Source of the DNA: Deltaproteobacteria bacterium
GTDB taxonomy: Bacteria; Myxococcota; Myxococcia; Myxococcales; SZAS-1
Length of the DNA stretch: 56,729 nucleotides
Reading direction: 5' to 3'
Assembly (NCBI GenBank): GCA_018266075.1
Contig: JAFEBB010000051.1
Span: forward strand, 1-56,729
Part shown: positions 33,832-43,161 of the stretch, in pieces
How the letters are laid out: the number at the start of each line of letters is the position of its first letter
Position numbering within the stretch: the stretch's first letter is position 1
Translations under genes and position numbers: made by a program
Notes under the pieces: model-generated
The model's database searches: none
Seen by the model: only the letters and a program-made list of their open reading frames with translations
Told to the model about the DNA's origin: nothing

Positions 33832-33849
33832 GTTGACCCGAGAATCAAC
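33832..33849. promoter_or_regulatory. Candidate operator upstream of the acyl-CoA dehydrogenase
   Basis: GTTGA at 33832-33836 and its reverse complement TCAAC at 33845-33849 enclose eight bases, giving an 18 bp operator-like palindrome about 30 bp before the acyl-CoA dehydrogenase start. The spacing fits a TetR- or GntR-type regulator of fatty-acid degradation, but no regulator gene is adjacent. Confidence 0.3.
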
Positions 33850-34083
33850 CGCGCCGACGCAGCATGTCAATTGGGCTCGGAGCCATGTGGCGCAAGGGCG
33901 CGGGATCACGAACGCCCTTCACGCGAGAAGCGGCATCGGCCTTCGGCCGCGCGGGGAGACTCTGCGCTCGATCGGCTCCGGAGAGGCGCACTCGGCGCCT
34001 GGGTCTGGCTTCTTGGAAGTGGGGCGCTCGTCGTTTCCGCCAACTCCAACGATGCGCCAGGCTCGAGGGTGCCGGGGGGCCTG

Positions 34084-34159
34084 CCCGGGAATCATTAAAT
34101 TCAATTTTATCATCAGTGGAGTTACGCGTTTGAGCAAATCCAATTTAATTAAGCCCGGG
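34084..34159. repeat. AT-rich imperfect inverted-repeat element
   Basis: Inside a 498 bp gene-free gap (33802-34299), CCCGGG at 34084-34089 and at 34154-34159 bracket a core (34090-34153) with only 18 G/C of 64 bases. Beyond the palindromic CCCGGG ends, the arms stay complementary through ATTAAATT on the left and AATTTAAT on the right, so about 24 bp pair with five or so mismatches. It could be a small non-autonomous mobile element, a protein-binding site or a structured RNA. I see nothing else in the gap except the operator at 33832. Confidence 0.55.
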
Positions 34160-34299
34160 ACCACCACCCGACCTGGCTCGAGGCAAAGCCTGAAAACCGC
34201 CCCCTCCCCAAAGGCGCGTCTCCGCGTGCCTGGCATCCGAGTTGGCCCTCGCGCATCCCGGGCTTCGGCTTCGACGCCGAGTGGTCTACAACCCGCGCG

Positions 34300-36882
34300 A
34301 TGGCTCCCACGCCGCTCCCCATCGATCCGCTCTTGCCCGAGGTGGTCCGCGTCCTGAAGGCGGGCAACGCGCTGGTGCTCGAGGCCGAGCCCGGCGCGGG
34401 CAAGACCACGCGCGTGCCCTGGGCGATGCTCGAGGGCGGCGTCGCGGGCGCCGGCGAGATCGTGGTGCTGCAGCCGCGTCGAATCGCCGCACGACTCGCC
34501 GCCCGGCGCATCGCCGAAGAGCACGGCGAAGATGTCGGCCAGCGCGTGGGCTACCAGGTCCGCTTCGAGGACGTGAGCTCGGCGAAGACGCGCATCCGCC
34601 TGGTGACCGAAGGCGTGCTCACGCGAAAGCTGGTCTCGGATCCGAACCTGCGCGGCGTGGGCGCGGTGGTGCTCGACGAGTTCCACGAGCGGCACCTGCA
34701 AGGCGATCTCGCGCTCGCGCTCTTGCGGCGGCTGCAGCTCGGCGCGCGGCCGGATCTGAAATTGGTGGTGATGTCGGCGACGCTCGAGGTGGATCCGGTT
34801 CGCGCGTACCTCGGCAACGCGCCGAATCTGAACGCGCCGGGACGCCGCTTTCCGATCGACATCCAGCACCTGCCCCAGCCCGATGATCGCCACCTCGACG
34901 TGCAGGTGGGCGCGGCGCTGAAGCGGCTGGTGCGCGAGAGCCTCGAAGGCGATGTGCTCGTGTTCCTGCCCGGCGCCGCGGAGATCCGACGCGCGTCCGA
35001 GGCCGTCGCGCCGGTCGCGAAGGATCACGATCTCGACGTGGTCCCGCTGCACGGCGATCTCTCGCCCGAGGAGCAGGACCGCGCCGTCCGCCGCAGCCGG
35101 CGCCGCAAGGTGATCCTCTCCACCAACGTCGCCGAGAGCAGCGTGACCATCGACGGCGTGGTGGCCGTCATCGACTCGGGACTCGCGCGCATCGCCGGGC
35201 ACTCGCCGTGGAGCGGCCTGCCCACGCTCAAGACCGGCAAGGTGAGCAAGGCCTCGGCCATCCAGCGCGCAGGTCGCGCGGGCCGCACCGGTCCCGGCCG
35301 CTGTCTGCGGCTCTTCACCCAGCACGACTTCGACGGACGTCCAGACCACGAGCCGCCCGAGATCGCCCGACTGGATCTCGCCGAGACCGCGCTGGCGCTG
35401 CATGGGCTTGGCGTTAACGATCTGGTTAAGTTCGGCTGGTTCGAGCACCCGCCGGATGCCGCGCTTCAAGCGACCGAGGAGCTGCTCGCGCGGCTGGGCG
35501 CCATCGACAAGTCCGGCGCGATGACCCAGCTCGGCGAGCAGCTGCTGCGTTTCCCCCTTCATCCCCGGCAGTCGCGCGCGCTCCTCGAGGCGCGTGCGCA
35601 CGGCGCGGCGGATGACGGCGCGGTGCTCGCGGCGATCCTCGGCGAAGGCGATCTCATGGCCGGCTCGCTCTTCGGCTCCGGGCCACGGAAAGCGAAGATC
35701 AGCGCGCCGAGTGATCTCGTGGAGCAGCTGCACCTCTTCCGAGAGGCCGAGCGATCGAATTTCAACGCCGATCGCGTGCGCGGGCTGGGCCTCGACGTGG
35801 GCGCGGTGCGTTCGGCGGATCGCGTCCGAAAGCAGCTCCTGCGCGTTCGCACCGATGACAAAGCGGGCCGGCCCGTCGACGTGGAGAAGGCGCTGCAGCT
35901 CGCGGTGCTCGCGGGCTATCCGGATCGCGTGGCGCGCCGTCGGCCGGGCGCGGGCAATCGCGAGCTCCTGCTCGCGGGCGGCGGAACGGCGGCGCTCGAC
36001 GAGGCGAGCGTGGTCCAGGACGCTGAATTTCTCGTCGCCGTCGACGCCGAGGAGCGCGCGCCATCTCGGATGCCAGGTGCCTCGCGCTCGGGCGTGCGCG
36101 TGCGGCTCGCGAGCGCGATCGAACCCGACTGGCTGCTCGAGCTCTTCGGCGAGCGCGTCACCACCGACACCGAGCTCACCTGGAACGCAGACCTGGAGCG
36201 CGTGGAGGGCATGGGGCGCATGCTCTACGACGGCCTGGTGCTCGAGGAGTCGAAGGAGACGAACCTCGATCCCGACGCGTCCGCGAAGGTGCTCGCCGAG
36301 CACGCGCTCGAGAGAGGCGCCGCCGCGTTCGCGCCGCCCGACGAGCTGGAGCGCTTCGTGAACCGCACGCGCTTCCTCGCCGAGGCCGCGCCCGACGCGA
36401 ACGTGCGCGCCATCGACGACGCCGAGGTCAAGGCCGCGCTCCTCGAGCTCTGCCACGGCAAGACGCGCTTCTCCGAGCTGCGCGACGCCTCCCTCCTCGA
36501 CGTGCTCAAGGCGCGGCTTGGCGCTTCGCTCGCCAAGCTGGACGAGCTCGCGCCGGAGCGGCTGCGGCTGCCCGGCGGCCGCGGCATCGCCATCCACTAC
36601 GAGCCCGGCAAGCCGCCCTGGGCCGAGAGCTACCTCCAGGACTTCTTCGGCATGGCCGAGGGTCCCAAGCTCGCGCGCGGCCGCGTGCCGCTGGTGCTGC
36701 ACCTGCTCGCGCCCAACAAGCGCGCGGTGCAGGTCTCGACCGATCTCGCCGGCTTCTGGGAGCGCCACTACCCGGCGCTGCGCAAGGAGCTCGGGCGCCG
36801 CTATCCGCGGCACAGCTGGCCCGAGGATCCGCGACATGCAACGCCGCCGGCGCCCCGTCCGCCCCGCGGACCGCGGCGCTGA
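34300..36882 (+). CDS. hrpB: ATP-dependent helicase HrpB (DEAH-box)
   Basis: The 860-residue protein is a full-length HrpB. It has Walker A GAGKTT at 32-37, QPRRIAARLAARRIAEEHGE, GYQVRFED, VTEGVLTRKLVSDPNL, DEFHER at 126-131 (DEFH in place of DEAH, as usual for HrpB), MSATLEVDPVRAYL, VLVFLPGAAEIRRA, STNVAESSVTIDGV and RAGRAGRTGPGRCLRLF. The C-terminal HrpB-specific domain includes HYEPGKPPWAESYLQDFFGM and YPRHSWPEDPRHATPP. It is an RNA-helicase-like ATPase of unclear physiological role. The start ATG has no strong ribosome binding site and follows the AT-rich element at 34084-34159 by 140 bp. Confidence 0.95.
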   Translation: MAPTPLPIDPLLPEVVRVLKAGNALVLEAEPGAGKTTRVPWAMLEGGVAGAGEIVVLQPRRIAARLAARRIAEEHGEDVGQRVGYQVRFEDVSSAKTRIRLVTEGVLTRKLVSDPNLRGVGAVVLDEFHERHLQGDLALALLRRLQLGARPDLKLVVMSATLEVDPVRAYLGNAPNLNAPGRRFPIDIQHLPQPDDRHLDVQVGAALKRLVRESLEGDVLVFLPGAAEIRRASEAVAPVAKDHDLDVVPLHGDLSPEEQDRAVRRSRRRKVILSTNVAESSVTIDGVVAVIDSGLARIAGHSPWSGLPTLKTGKVSKASAIQRAGRAGRTGPGRCLRLFTQHDFDGRPDHEPPEIARLDLAETALALHGLGVNDLVKFGWFEHPPDAALQATEELLARLGAIDKSGAMTQLGEQLLRFPLHPRQSRALLEARAHGAADDGAVLAAILGEGDLMAGSLFGSGPRKAKISAPSDLVEQLHLFREAERSNFNADRVRGLGLDVGAVRSADRVRKQLLRVRTDDKAGRPVDVEKALQLAVLAGYPDRVARRRPGAGNRELLLAGGGTAALDEASVVQDAEFLVAVDAEERAPSRMPGASRSGVRVRLASAIEPDWLLELFGERVTTDTELTWNADLERVEGMGRMLYDGLVLEESKETNLDPDASAKVLAEHALERGAAAFAPPDELERFVNRTRFLAEAAPDANVRAIDDAEVKAALLELCHGKTRFSELRDASLLDVLKARLGASLAKLDELAPERLRLPGGRGIAIHYEPGKPPWAESYLQDFFGMAEGPKLARGRVPLVLHLLAPNKRAVQVSTDLAGFWERHYPALRKELGRRYPRHSWPEDPRHATPPAPRPPRGPRR

Positions 36883-36927
36883 GAGTCGGAAAGTTGCATC
36901 CCCCCATCGTCGAAGCAGGATGAAGGG

Positions 36928-38091
36928 ATGCGCACCCTCGCGCTCGGGGTCCTGCTCAGGGCCCTGACGCCCACCGCCGCCGCTGCGACGCCCGCGCTCG
37001 ATCCCGCGCTGGCGCAGAAGGCGCTCTGCGCCGGGCCGTGCGCGGTGCTCATGAACACGCCCGTGGGCCAGGACGGCTCGGGCCGCGCGCTCGTCCTGGT
37101 GGGCGTGGCCTCGCCGCGGAACGCCGGCGAGCGGCTCCCTCGCAGCGAGAACGACGCCGACAAGCGCTGCCTGGCCGAGCCGTATGCGCTCCTGCACGTG
37201 AAAAACGGAAACGTGGAGCAGACCGAGCCCATCGTCACCTTGCGCGCCAAGGGCTGCGGAAGGGATCGCGAGGAGCTTCGGCTCTCGGGCGACAAGGTCA
37301 TCTACGACGTGCAGGGCGGCCAGCAGTGGACCTACGTGGAGCTAACGACGTGGCAGCTCGCGCCGGTGCTGCGCGTGGTGGAGCGCTACGAGGAGAAGTT
37401 CGCGCACGAGGGCGCGCCCGGGCAGACCGTGGATCGCCAGCTCGACGCGAACCTGGTGACCGTGGAGCGGCGCCTGCCGTTCTGCGGCGAGGTGGTGCAC
37501 GCCGACGGTCACGAAGCTGCGCCGCACGCGACGCTCAAGTACGACGAGATTCCCCTCGCGCAAACCCCGGGCGACTGGAAGGCGCCGGGATTTTCGCCGG
37601 CGGCGCTCGACGTCGACGCCACCGGCCAGACCGGCTTCATCCTCCTGGGCAACCCGGGCGCGGCGAGCGACGCGCACTTCCGCGCCGCGCTGCTCGCGCC
37701 GGACACGCTGTGGATCGAGCTCCAGGACGACCACCTCGTGGAGACCGGCGGCGACGCGTTCGAGCTGGCCTGGGGCGAGGCGCTGCCCCCCTTCCCTTCC
37801 TCGTGCGTGCCGAACCCCGGCGCCAAGCGGCCCCCGCACGACGGCGGCAAGGTGGAGCTCGCCGAGCTGCCGGCCAAGCCCTCGAGAGCGAGCACGCTCC
37901 AGGTCGAGCGCGCCGGCGTGGACGGCAAGCTGCGCTTGCTCGTGCACCTGCCTTCGGCGCCGGGCTCGCTGTGCCTGGTCTACGACGATTCCGACGACGG
38001 CAAGACCACCAAGCAGCGGCTGGGCACGTGCACGCTCAAGCCCGACGAGCCGCTCTCGCTGGGCGCGGTGGGCGCGGGCCGGAGCAAATAG
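36928..38091 (+). CDS. Exported hypothetical protein, 387 residues
   Basis: An N-terminal signal sequence (MRTLALGVLLRALTPTAAAA) is followed by a mature protein with Cys pairs (ALCAGPCAVLM, KRCLAEP, AKGCGRDR, LPFCGEV, PSSCVPNP, GSLCLVYDD, GTCTLK) that probably form disulfides in the periplasm. I recognise no domain; the central part alternates in a beta-rich way. It lies 45 bp after hrpB on the same strand. Another secreted protein of similar style (43162-44202) occurs later in the window, but they do not look like close relatives. Confidence 0.75.
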   Translation: MRTLALGVLLRALTPTAAAATPALDPALAQKALCAGPCAVLMNTPVGQDGSGRALVLVGVASPRNAGERLPRSENDADKRCLAEPYALLHVKNGNVEQTEPIVTLRAKGCGRDREELRLSGDKVIYDVQGGQQWTYVELTTWQLAPVLRVVERYEEKFAHEGAPGQTVDRQLDANLVTVERRLPFCGEVVHADGHEAAPHATLKYDEIPLAQTPGDWKAPGFSPAALDVDATGQTGFILLGNPGAASDAHFRAALLAPDTLWIELQDDHLVETGGDAFELAWGEALPPFPSSCVPNPGAKRPPHDGGKVELAELPAKPSRASTLQVERAGVDGKLRLLVHLPSAPGSLCLVYDDSDDGKTTKQRLGTCTLKPDEPLSLGAVGAGRSK

Positions 38092-38142
38092 TTGGCTCCC
38101 GGGTTGCGCGCTGTGGCCGGGTCGTCGAGACTCGCGGCTCCC

Positions 38143-39846
38143 ATGAAGACCGTCCGCGCCAAGCTGGTGGCCCTGGTACTCGCTTGCGTCCTCCCCGCGG
38201 TGGTGGGCGCCGTGCTCCGCGCCCGCGACGCCGAGAGCGACCTGCTCAGCCAGGTGCAGCGCCGCGTGGATCGGGTGGGCAGGTCGTTCGACGCCGAGGT
38301 GGAGGAGGACCAGGGCTGCGCGCGCACCGAGCTCACCCTGGCCACGCGCGACCCCGGGTTCCGGGCCGCGCTCGCCAGGGGCGACGCGAACGGCGTGCAG
38401 CCGCTGGTGGCCGCGCTGGGCAAGCTCGATCTCGACACCCTCGTAGTCGTGAGCGACGCGCAGGGCAAGGTGCTCGCGGCGTCGGGCGAGCCGGGCCGCG
38501 CGCCCAAGCAGCTCGCGAACCTCGGCGCGCTCTGGCACGGCGCGCTCGTCCAGGGCCTGTTCCCGCTCGAGCTCGGCGCCGGCCAGGGCTACGCGCTCGT
38601 CGACGCCGCGCCGGTCATCGAGAACGGCGCCCAGGTCGGCGCGCTCGCGCTGGTCACGCCCATCGACGCCGACTACCTCGAGCACATCGAGACCAAGGTG
38701 AACGCCGACCTGGCGGTGAAGGTGAACGAGAAGCTCGTCGCCAGCTGCCCGGGCCATCCGGATCCAGAGCTGGAGTCGCACCAGGACGAGGCGGTGCTGG
38801 AGTCGTCGGGCGACAAGCTCTACGCGCTCAAGACCTTCAAGCCGCAGAAGCTCCAGGGGCCGAACATGCTCGTGGAGCTCACCGCCTCGCGCGACGTCAC
38901 CGCGCTCCGCGACGAGGCCCACAAAGATCTCTGGCGCTCCATCGAAGTGCTCGCGGGCGTGCTGGCCGTCGTCCTCATCATCGCCCTGCGCTTCGCGTCG
39001 CGCATGGGCCGCGCGGTGCGGAACCTCTCCAGTGCCGCCGGATCGGTGAAGGGCGGCAAGTACGTCACAGTGCCCGAGGTGAAGACGCACGATGAGCTGG
39101 AGACGCTGGCCACCGACTTCAACGCCATGGTCGCGGGCTTGAAAGAACGCGACCAGCTCCGGGATACGTTCGGCCGCTACGTCACCCGGCAGATCGCCGA
39201 CCACCTGTTGGCGGGCAAGGTCGCGCTCGGCGGCGAGCTGGTGCCGGTGACGGTGCTCTTCTCCGACATCCGCTCGTTCACCAGCATCAGCGAGCGCATG
39301 GAGCCGCGCGCGCTGCTCGACTTCTTGAACGAGTACTTCAGCGGCATGGTCGAGAGCGTGATGCAGCACCACGGCGTGGTCGACAAGTTCATCGGCGACG
39401 CGATCATGGCCGTGTTCGGCGCGCCCGTTCCGCACCCGGACGATCCCTTGCACGCCATCCAGGCCGCCCTGGAGATGCGCGCGCGCCTGCAGAAGATCAA
39501 CGTGGCCTTCAAGGCGCGCGGGCTGCCGGAGATCCGCACCGGCATTGGCATCCACTCCGGGCAGGTCGTGGCCGGCAACATGGGCCACGAGCAGCGCATG
39601 GAGTACACGGTCATCGGCGACGCGGTGAACCTCGCCTCGCGCCTGGAGAGCATGACCAAGGAGCTCCACGCCGACGTGATCCTCAGCGAGGACCTCTACA
39701 AGCAGGTGGAGGCCAGCGTGGAGGTGGAGCCGCTCCACAAGATCAAGGTGAAGGGCCGCGAGCAGGAGGTGATGGTCTACAAGCTGCTCGGCCTGAAGGG
39801 CGAAGTGCCGCCCTACGTGAAGCCGCCCGAAAAGGGCGCGGCCTGA
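38143..39846 (+). CDS. Membrane-bound class III adenylate/guanylate cyclase with HAMP
   Basis: The 567-residue protein has a transmembrane start (AKLVALVLACVLPAVVGAVL), a periplasmic sensing domain to about residue 265 and a second membrane helix (IEVLAGVLAVVLIIALRF). A HAMP-like linker (RMGRAVRNLSSAAGSVKGGK, LATDFNAMVAGLKERDQLRD) precedes the C-terminal cyclase domain. This has LFSDIRSFTSISERM (first metal Asp near 374), HGVVDKFIGDAIMAVFGAP (second Asp near 416), RTGIGIHSGQVVAGNMG and YTVIGDAVNLASRLE. These residues suit cAMP production, with DKFIGD supplying the purine-binding Lys. Start 38143 is preferred since the upstream frame has no good site. It may be cotranscribed with the gene before it (51 bp). 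Confidence 0.93.
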   Translation: MKTVRAKLVALVLACVLPAVVGAVLRARDAESDLLSQVQRRVDRVGRSFDAEVEEDQGCARTELTLATRDPGFRAALARGDANGVQPLVAALGKLDLDTLVVVSDAQGKVLAASGEPGRAPKQLANLGALWHGALVQGLFPLELGAGQGYALVDAAPVIENGAQVGALALVTPIDADYLEHIETKVNADLAVKVNEKLVASCPGHPDPELESHQDEAVLESSGDKLYALKTFKPQKLQGPNMLVELTASRDVTALRDEAHKDLWRSIEVLAGVLAVVLIIALRFASRMGRAVRNLSSAAGSVKGGKYVTVPEVKTHDELETLATDFNAMVAGLKERDQLRDTFGRYVTRQIADHLLAGKVALGGELVPVTVLFSDIRSFTSISERMEPRALLDFLNEYFSGMVESVMQHHGVVDKFIGDAIMAVFGAPVPHPDDPLHAIQAALEMRARLQKINVAFKARGLPEIRTGIGIHSGQVVAGNMGHEQRMEYTVIGDAVNLASRLESMTKELHADVILSEDLYKQVEASVEVEPLHKIKVKGREQEVMVYKLLGLKGEVPPYVKPPEKGAA

Positions 39847-39917
39847 ACGAAGCGCGCGGTTTTCGTGGAAGCGCGCCAGCGTGTTTGTGAGACTTCCCGC
39901 AGCTCGGGAGGTCCTTC

Positions 39918-40907
39918 ATGGACATGGAATATCGACGGCTGGGCCGCAGCGGCCTCAAGGTGAGCGCGCTCTCCTTCGGCGCGTGGGTAACATTCGCCGG
40001 CCAGCTCAGCGACGACGACGCCAGGAAGTGCATGGCCGCCGCCTACGACTCCGGCGTGAACTTCTTCGACAACGCCGAGGCCTACGCCCGCGGCAAGGCC
40101 GAGGAGCAGATGGGCCGCGCGCTCAAGGCGCTCGGCTGGCGGCGCGAGAGCTACGTGCTCTCCACCAAGATCTTCTGGGGCGGCGAGGGGCCCAACGATC
40201 GCGGGCTCTCGCACAAGCACGTCATCGAGGGCGTGAACGCGGCGCTCAAGCGGCTCGGCGTGGAGTACGTGGACCTCTGCTTCTGCCACCGGCCGGATCC
40301 GGAGACGCCCATCGAAGAGACCGTGCGCGCCATGGACATCCTCGTGCGCCAGGGGAAGGTCTTCTATTGGGGCACGAGCGAGTGGAGCGCCGCGGAGATC
40401 GCCCTCGCCGACGGCGCGGCCCAGCGCTGCGGCCTGGCGCGGCCGGCGATGGAGCAGCCGCAGTACAACATGCTCGTCCGCGACCGCTTCGAGAAGGAGT
40501 ACACGCCCATCTTCCGCGACCTGGGGATCGGGACCACGGTGTGGAGCCCGCTCGCGTCGGGGCTGCTCTCGGGAAAGTACGACTCGGGCATTCCCAAGGA
40601 CAGCCGGCTCGCGCTCAGCGACTACGCCTGGCTCAAGGACGTGGTGCTCGCCAACGAGAAGCTGGAGAAGGTGCGCCGCCTGGCGCCACTGGCGAAGGAG
40701 CTGGGCGCGACCCGAGCACAGCTCGCGCTGGCGTGGTGCTTGAAGAACCCGAACGTGTCGAGCGTGATCACCGGCGCGAGCAAGCTCGAGCAGGTGCAGG
40801 AGAACATGAAGGCGCTCGAGGTGCTGCCCAAGCTGAACGAAGAGGTGATGAAGGACATCGAGTCGATCTTGGGCAACGACCCGAACGCGGATGAGGACGA
40901 GGACTGA
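39918..40907 (+). CDS. Aldo/keto reductase, Kv-beta/YghZ-like
   Basis: The 329-residue AKR has the catalytic tetrad Asp51 and Tyr56 in [11 protein letters not shown], Lys84 in [11 protein letters not shown] and His124 in [10 protein letters not shown]. It also has the NADPH-binding [12 protein letters not shown] and a C-terminal [38 protein letters not shown] and TKIFWGG place it with the voltage-gated potassium channel beta-subunit and YghZ group, which reduce aldehydes such as methylglyoxal. No channel gene is nearby. GGAGG lies six bases before the ATG. It is 71 bp downstream of the cyclase on the same strand. The tail (NADEDED) is acidic. Confidence 0.93.
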   Translation: MDMEYRRLGRSGLKVSALSFGAWVTFAGQLSDDDARKCMAAAYDSGVNFFDNAEAYARGKAEEQMGRALKALGWRRESYVLSTKIFWGGEGPNDRGLSHKHVIEGVNAALKRLGVEYVDLCFCHRPDPETPIEETVRAMDILVRQGKVFYWGTSEWSAAEIALADGAAQRCGLARPAMEQPQYNMLVRDRFEKEYTPIFRDLGIGTTVWSPLASGLLSGKYDSGIPKDSRLALSDYAWLKDVVLANEKLEKVRRLAPLAKELGATRAQLALAWCLKNPNVSSVITGASKLEQVQENMKALEVLPKLNEEVMKDIESILGNDPNADEDED

Positions 40908-40919
40908 CCGTCACGAGCC

Positions 40920-40948
40920 GATGCGCCCGCTCTCTTCGCAGGCGCATC
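40920..40948. terminator. Hairpin between convergent genes
   Basis: GATGCGCC (40920-40927) and GGCGCATC (40941-40948) pair perfectly over eight bases with a 13-base loop, between two convergent genes 57 bp apart. It can end transcription from both sides. No T-run follows on either strand. Confidence 0.5.
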
Positions 40949-40964
40949 GACCGCCGCGAATCCG

Positions 40965-41468
40965 CTAGCGCTTGATGCCGTTGATGCGGTCCGACTCCTT
41001 CTGCGTGAGCGCCGCGAACTTCGCGTGCATCTCCGGCTGGAACTTGGGGTTGGGCTGCCCAAGGATGGTCGGCGCACCGACGATGGGCGTCCAGTAGCCC
41101 TCGCACTCGAGCCAGGCCTGGTGGTGCGTGCCGTTGTTGGCGAGCACCAGGTGGTGGTTCATGGGCTTGCCGTCCGGGCCCTTCTGGAACGCCATCTCGG
41201 CGTGCACCTTCGCGTAGAACTCGAGCGTGCAAGGCGCCTTGCCGCCGCGCGCCTTCGCCTGCGCCGCCTGGTACAGCGGCATGAACGCCATCGCCGTCTT
41301 CCCCATGTCGGCCGGGTCGCTCATCTTCTTGGTGAAGCCCGTCTTCGACTCGAGCCACTCCGCCGGGGAGACGCCGTTCGCCTCGGCGATCGCGTTCTCC
41401 TTGGCGACGTCGCCGCCGGTGTCGGCCATCAGCGCGCAGAGGTCGGCGTATTTCTCGATCGTGATCAT
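40965..41468 (-). CDS. Hypothetical protein, 167 residues
   Basis: I do not recognise a characterised family. The protein starts [20 protein letters not shown], includes [20 protein letters not shown] and [18 protein letters not shown], and has [20 protein letters not shown], whose several His residues and Glu/Asp could bind metal. It ends [14 protein letters not shown]. It is soluble, has no signal peptide and starts after a GGGG-type ribosome binding site. It is the sole minus-strand gene between convergent and divergent neighbours. Confidence 0.7.
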   Translation of the reverse strand: MITIEKYADLCALMADTGGDVAKENAIAEANGVSPAEWLESKTGFTKKMSDPADMGKTAMAFMPLYQAAQAKARGGKAPCTLEFYAKVHAEMAFQKGPDGKPMNHHLVLANNGTHHQAWLECEGYWTPIVGAPTILGQPNPKFQPEMHAKFAALTQKESDRINGIKR

Positions 41469-41565
41469 TGTGCGTGCCCCGTGGAAGAAGCGTCGACGCT
41501 AGCGCATCCCGCAATCCACGCGCCGTGACTTTCGTCATGCATTTGGGAACGAGATTCCGTCCCGT

Positions 41566-41945
41566 TCAGAACACCCAGCCCGCCGTGAGCTTCGCGAGGA
41601 ACTCGAACGAGACGTGTCCGTCGGCGGCCTCGAAGGGAATTCCGCCGCCGAGCACCAGCCGCAGCGAGAGCTTGCTCACGGGCACGAGCGTGTAGCCGCC
41701 CATCGCGTACGCGCCAACGCCTGCAGGCGCGGGACGAAGCGGGTTGTGCTCGCCGTAGAAGAGCCCGCCCTCGGCGACCAGGCCCGATGCGTCGAGCGGG
41801 TTCACTGGGGCGTGGGCGTGAGCGGCGGCTACGTTCCGTACGCCCAGCCGACGCGTGCAGCGAACGACGCGCTCGGCGATTCCGCGCGCGCCGAGGACGC
41901 CATGAGCAACGCGAGCAGCGTCAGCGCGGGTGCGAACCGGTTCAT
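41566..41945 (-). pseudogene. Outer-membrane-barrel-like protein, frameshifted
   Basis: A signal peptide begins at 41945: MNRFAPALTLLALLMASSAR, cleaved after ARA, then ESPSASFAARVGWAYGT and a stop. In the neighbouring frame the protein continues as VAAAHAHAPVNPLDASG with LVAEGGLFYGEHNPLR, GAYAMGGYTLVPVSKLSLRL and a final FLAKLTAGWVF. The end with an aromatic C terminus (VF) and Gly-aromatic alternation is typical of outer-membrane barrels. The frames join near 41840, so a one-base change or sequence error breaks this gene. The intact product would be about 125 residues. Confidence 0.55.
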
Positions 41946-42016
41946 GCGCGCATCGCATCACGGCTGGCGAAAGCGGGCCACGGAATGCACGTTCCACGCC
42001 GTGCTACCGTCGACGC

Positions 42017-43144
42017 ATGACGCGACGACTCCTGCTCTTCGCGACGCTCCTCGCAGGCTGCAGCTCCGCGACTATCAGCTCCTCGAGCGGAAGCACGAGC
42101 GGCGGCACAACGGCCACCGGAACTTCGGGCAGCTCCGCTGCCAGCACCAGCGGCACCTCGAGCTCATCGACGACTTCGTCGAGCTCGAGCACCTCGTCGA
42201 CAACCGGCAGCAGCGGCCCGGCGACGCTCTCCTCGCGCTACCCCGGTGACGTGGGCATGGATTCGGATCCCGCCGTCATCTGGCATGAGGATTTCGAAGA
42301 AGGTTCCGTCGCGTCTGTCGTGGCGCGCTACGACAGCCACAGCAACGACCCCGGCATGCAGCTCGTCGCCGACGTTCCCCCTCGCAGCTCGGGGACCAAC
42401 TCCATCAAGTGGACCGCCGGCGGCTCCGGCGCGAACGCCACCGACGTCTTCAAGCAACTTCCTGATCACGACGAGGTCTGGGCGCGTTGGTACGCGAAGT
42501 ATCAAGCGGGCATCCCGTGGCATCACACGGGCGTCTGGATGGGTGGATACAACCCGTCCGAGACCTACCCGAATCCGCAAGCCGGCCTTCAGCCTGCAGG
42601 CGACGATCGCTTCTCGGTCGCCATCGAGCCGGTCTTCAACGTGGGTGCCGAGCCTCTTCGGCTCGATTTCTACAATTACTGGATGACGATGCACTCGTGG
42701 ATGGCCACGCCGGATCCGTCGACGGGTACGGCGTACTATGGAAACTCTTTAGTTCATCAGAATGCGTTCACGGTCGACGAAGGCCAATGGATGTGCATCG
42801 AGGTGCACATCAAGCTGAACACGGATCCTTCGTCGGCCGTGGGTGGCGTGCTCGAAGTTTGGAAGAACGATGCGCTCGTGCAGACGTTCGGCGAGCAAGG
42901 CGCGCTCGGCTACTGGCTGCGCGACAAATTCTGTCCGCAGACCGCCGACGGCTCGGAGTGCACCGACTACCCGCCGGCTCCGGGCACGACGATGATCCCG
43001 CTCGATCTTCAGTACCGAAGCACGAGCAACCTGCACATCAACGCCTTCTGGCCGCAGAACTACATCACCGACACGACCACCGAAGGCTCTGTGCAGTACG
43101 ACGACATGGTCGTCGCCACCGAGCGAATCGGCTGCCTGCAGTAG
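42017..43144 (+). CDS. Lipoprotein with Ser/Thr linker and polysaccharide-lyase-like jelly-roll domain
   Basis: The 375-residue protein begins MTRRLLLFATLLAGCSSA, with a lipobox LAGC. About 45 residues of nearly pure Ser/Thr/Gly follow (TSGTSSSSTTSSSSSTSSTT), a flexible linker common in surface proteins. The domain from about residue 75 reads VIWHEDFEEGSVASVVARYD, ARWYAKYQAGIPWHHTGVWM, GGYNPSETYPNPQAG, FYNYWMTMHSW, DEGQWMCIEVHIKLN and GVLEVWKNDALVQTF. Such a concanavalin-like fold occurs in PL14/PL20 polysaccharide lyases (alginate or glucuronan) and in LamG-type binding domains. Catalytic residues are not certain. It sits 71 bp from the broken barrel gene, divergently. Confidence 0.75.
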   Translation: MTRRLLLFATLLAGCSSATISSSSGSTSGGTTATGTSGSSAASTSGTSSSSTTSSSSSTSSTTGSSGPATLSSRYPGDVGMDSDPAVIWHEDFEEGSVASVVARYDSHSNDPGMQLVADVPPRSSGTNSIKWTAGGSGANATDVFKQLPDHDEVWARWYAKYQAGIPWHHTGVWMGGYNPSETYPNPQAGLQPAGDDRFSVAIEPVFNVGAEPLRLDFYNYWMTMHSWMATPDPSTGTAYYGNSLVHQNAFTVDEGQWMCIEVHIKLNTDPSSAVGGVLEVWKNDALVQTFGEQGALGYWLRDKFCPQTADGSECTDYPPAPGTTMIPLDLQYRSTSNLHINAFWPQNYITDTTTEGSVQYDDMVVATERIGCLQ

Positions 43145-43161
43145 CCCCTCGAGGACCGACG

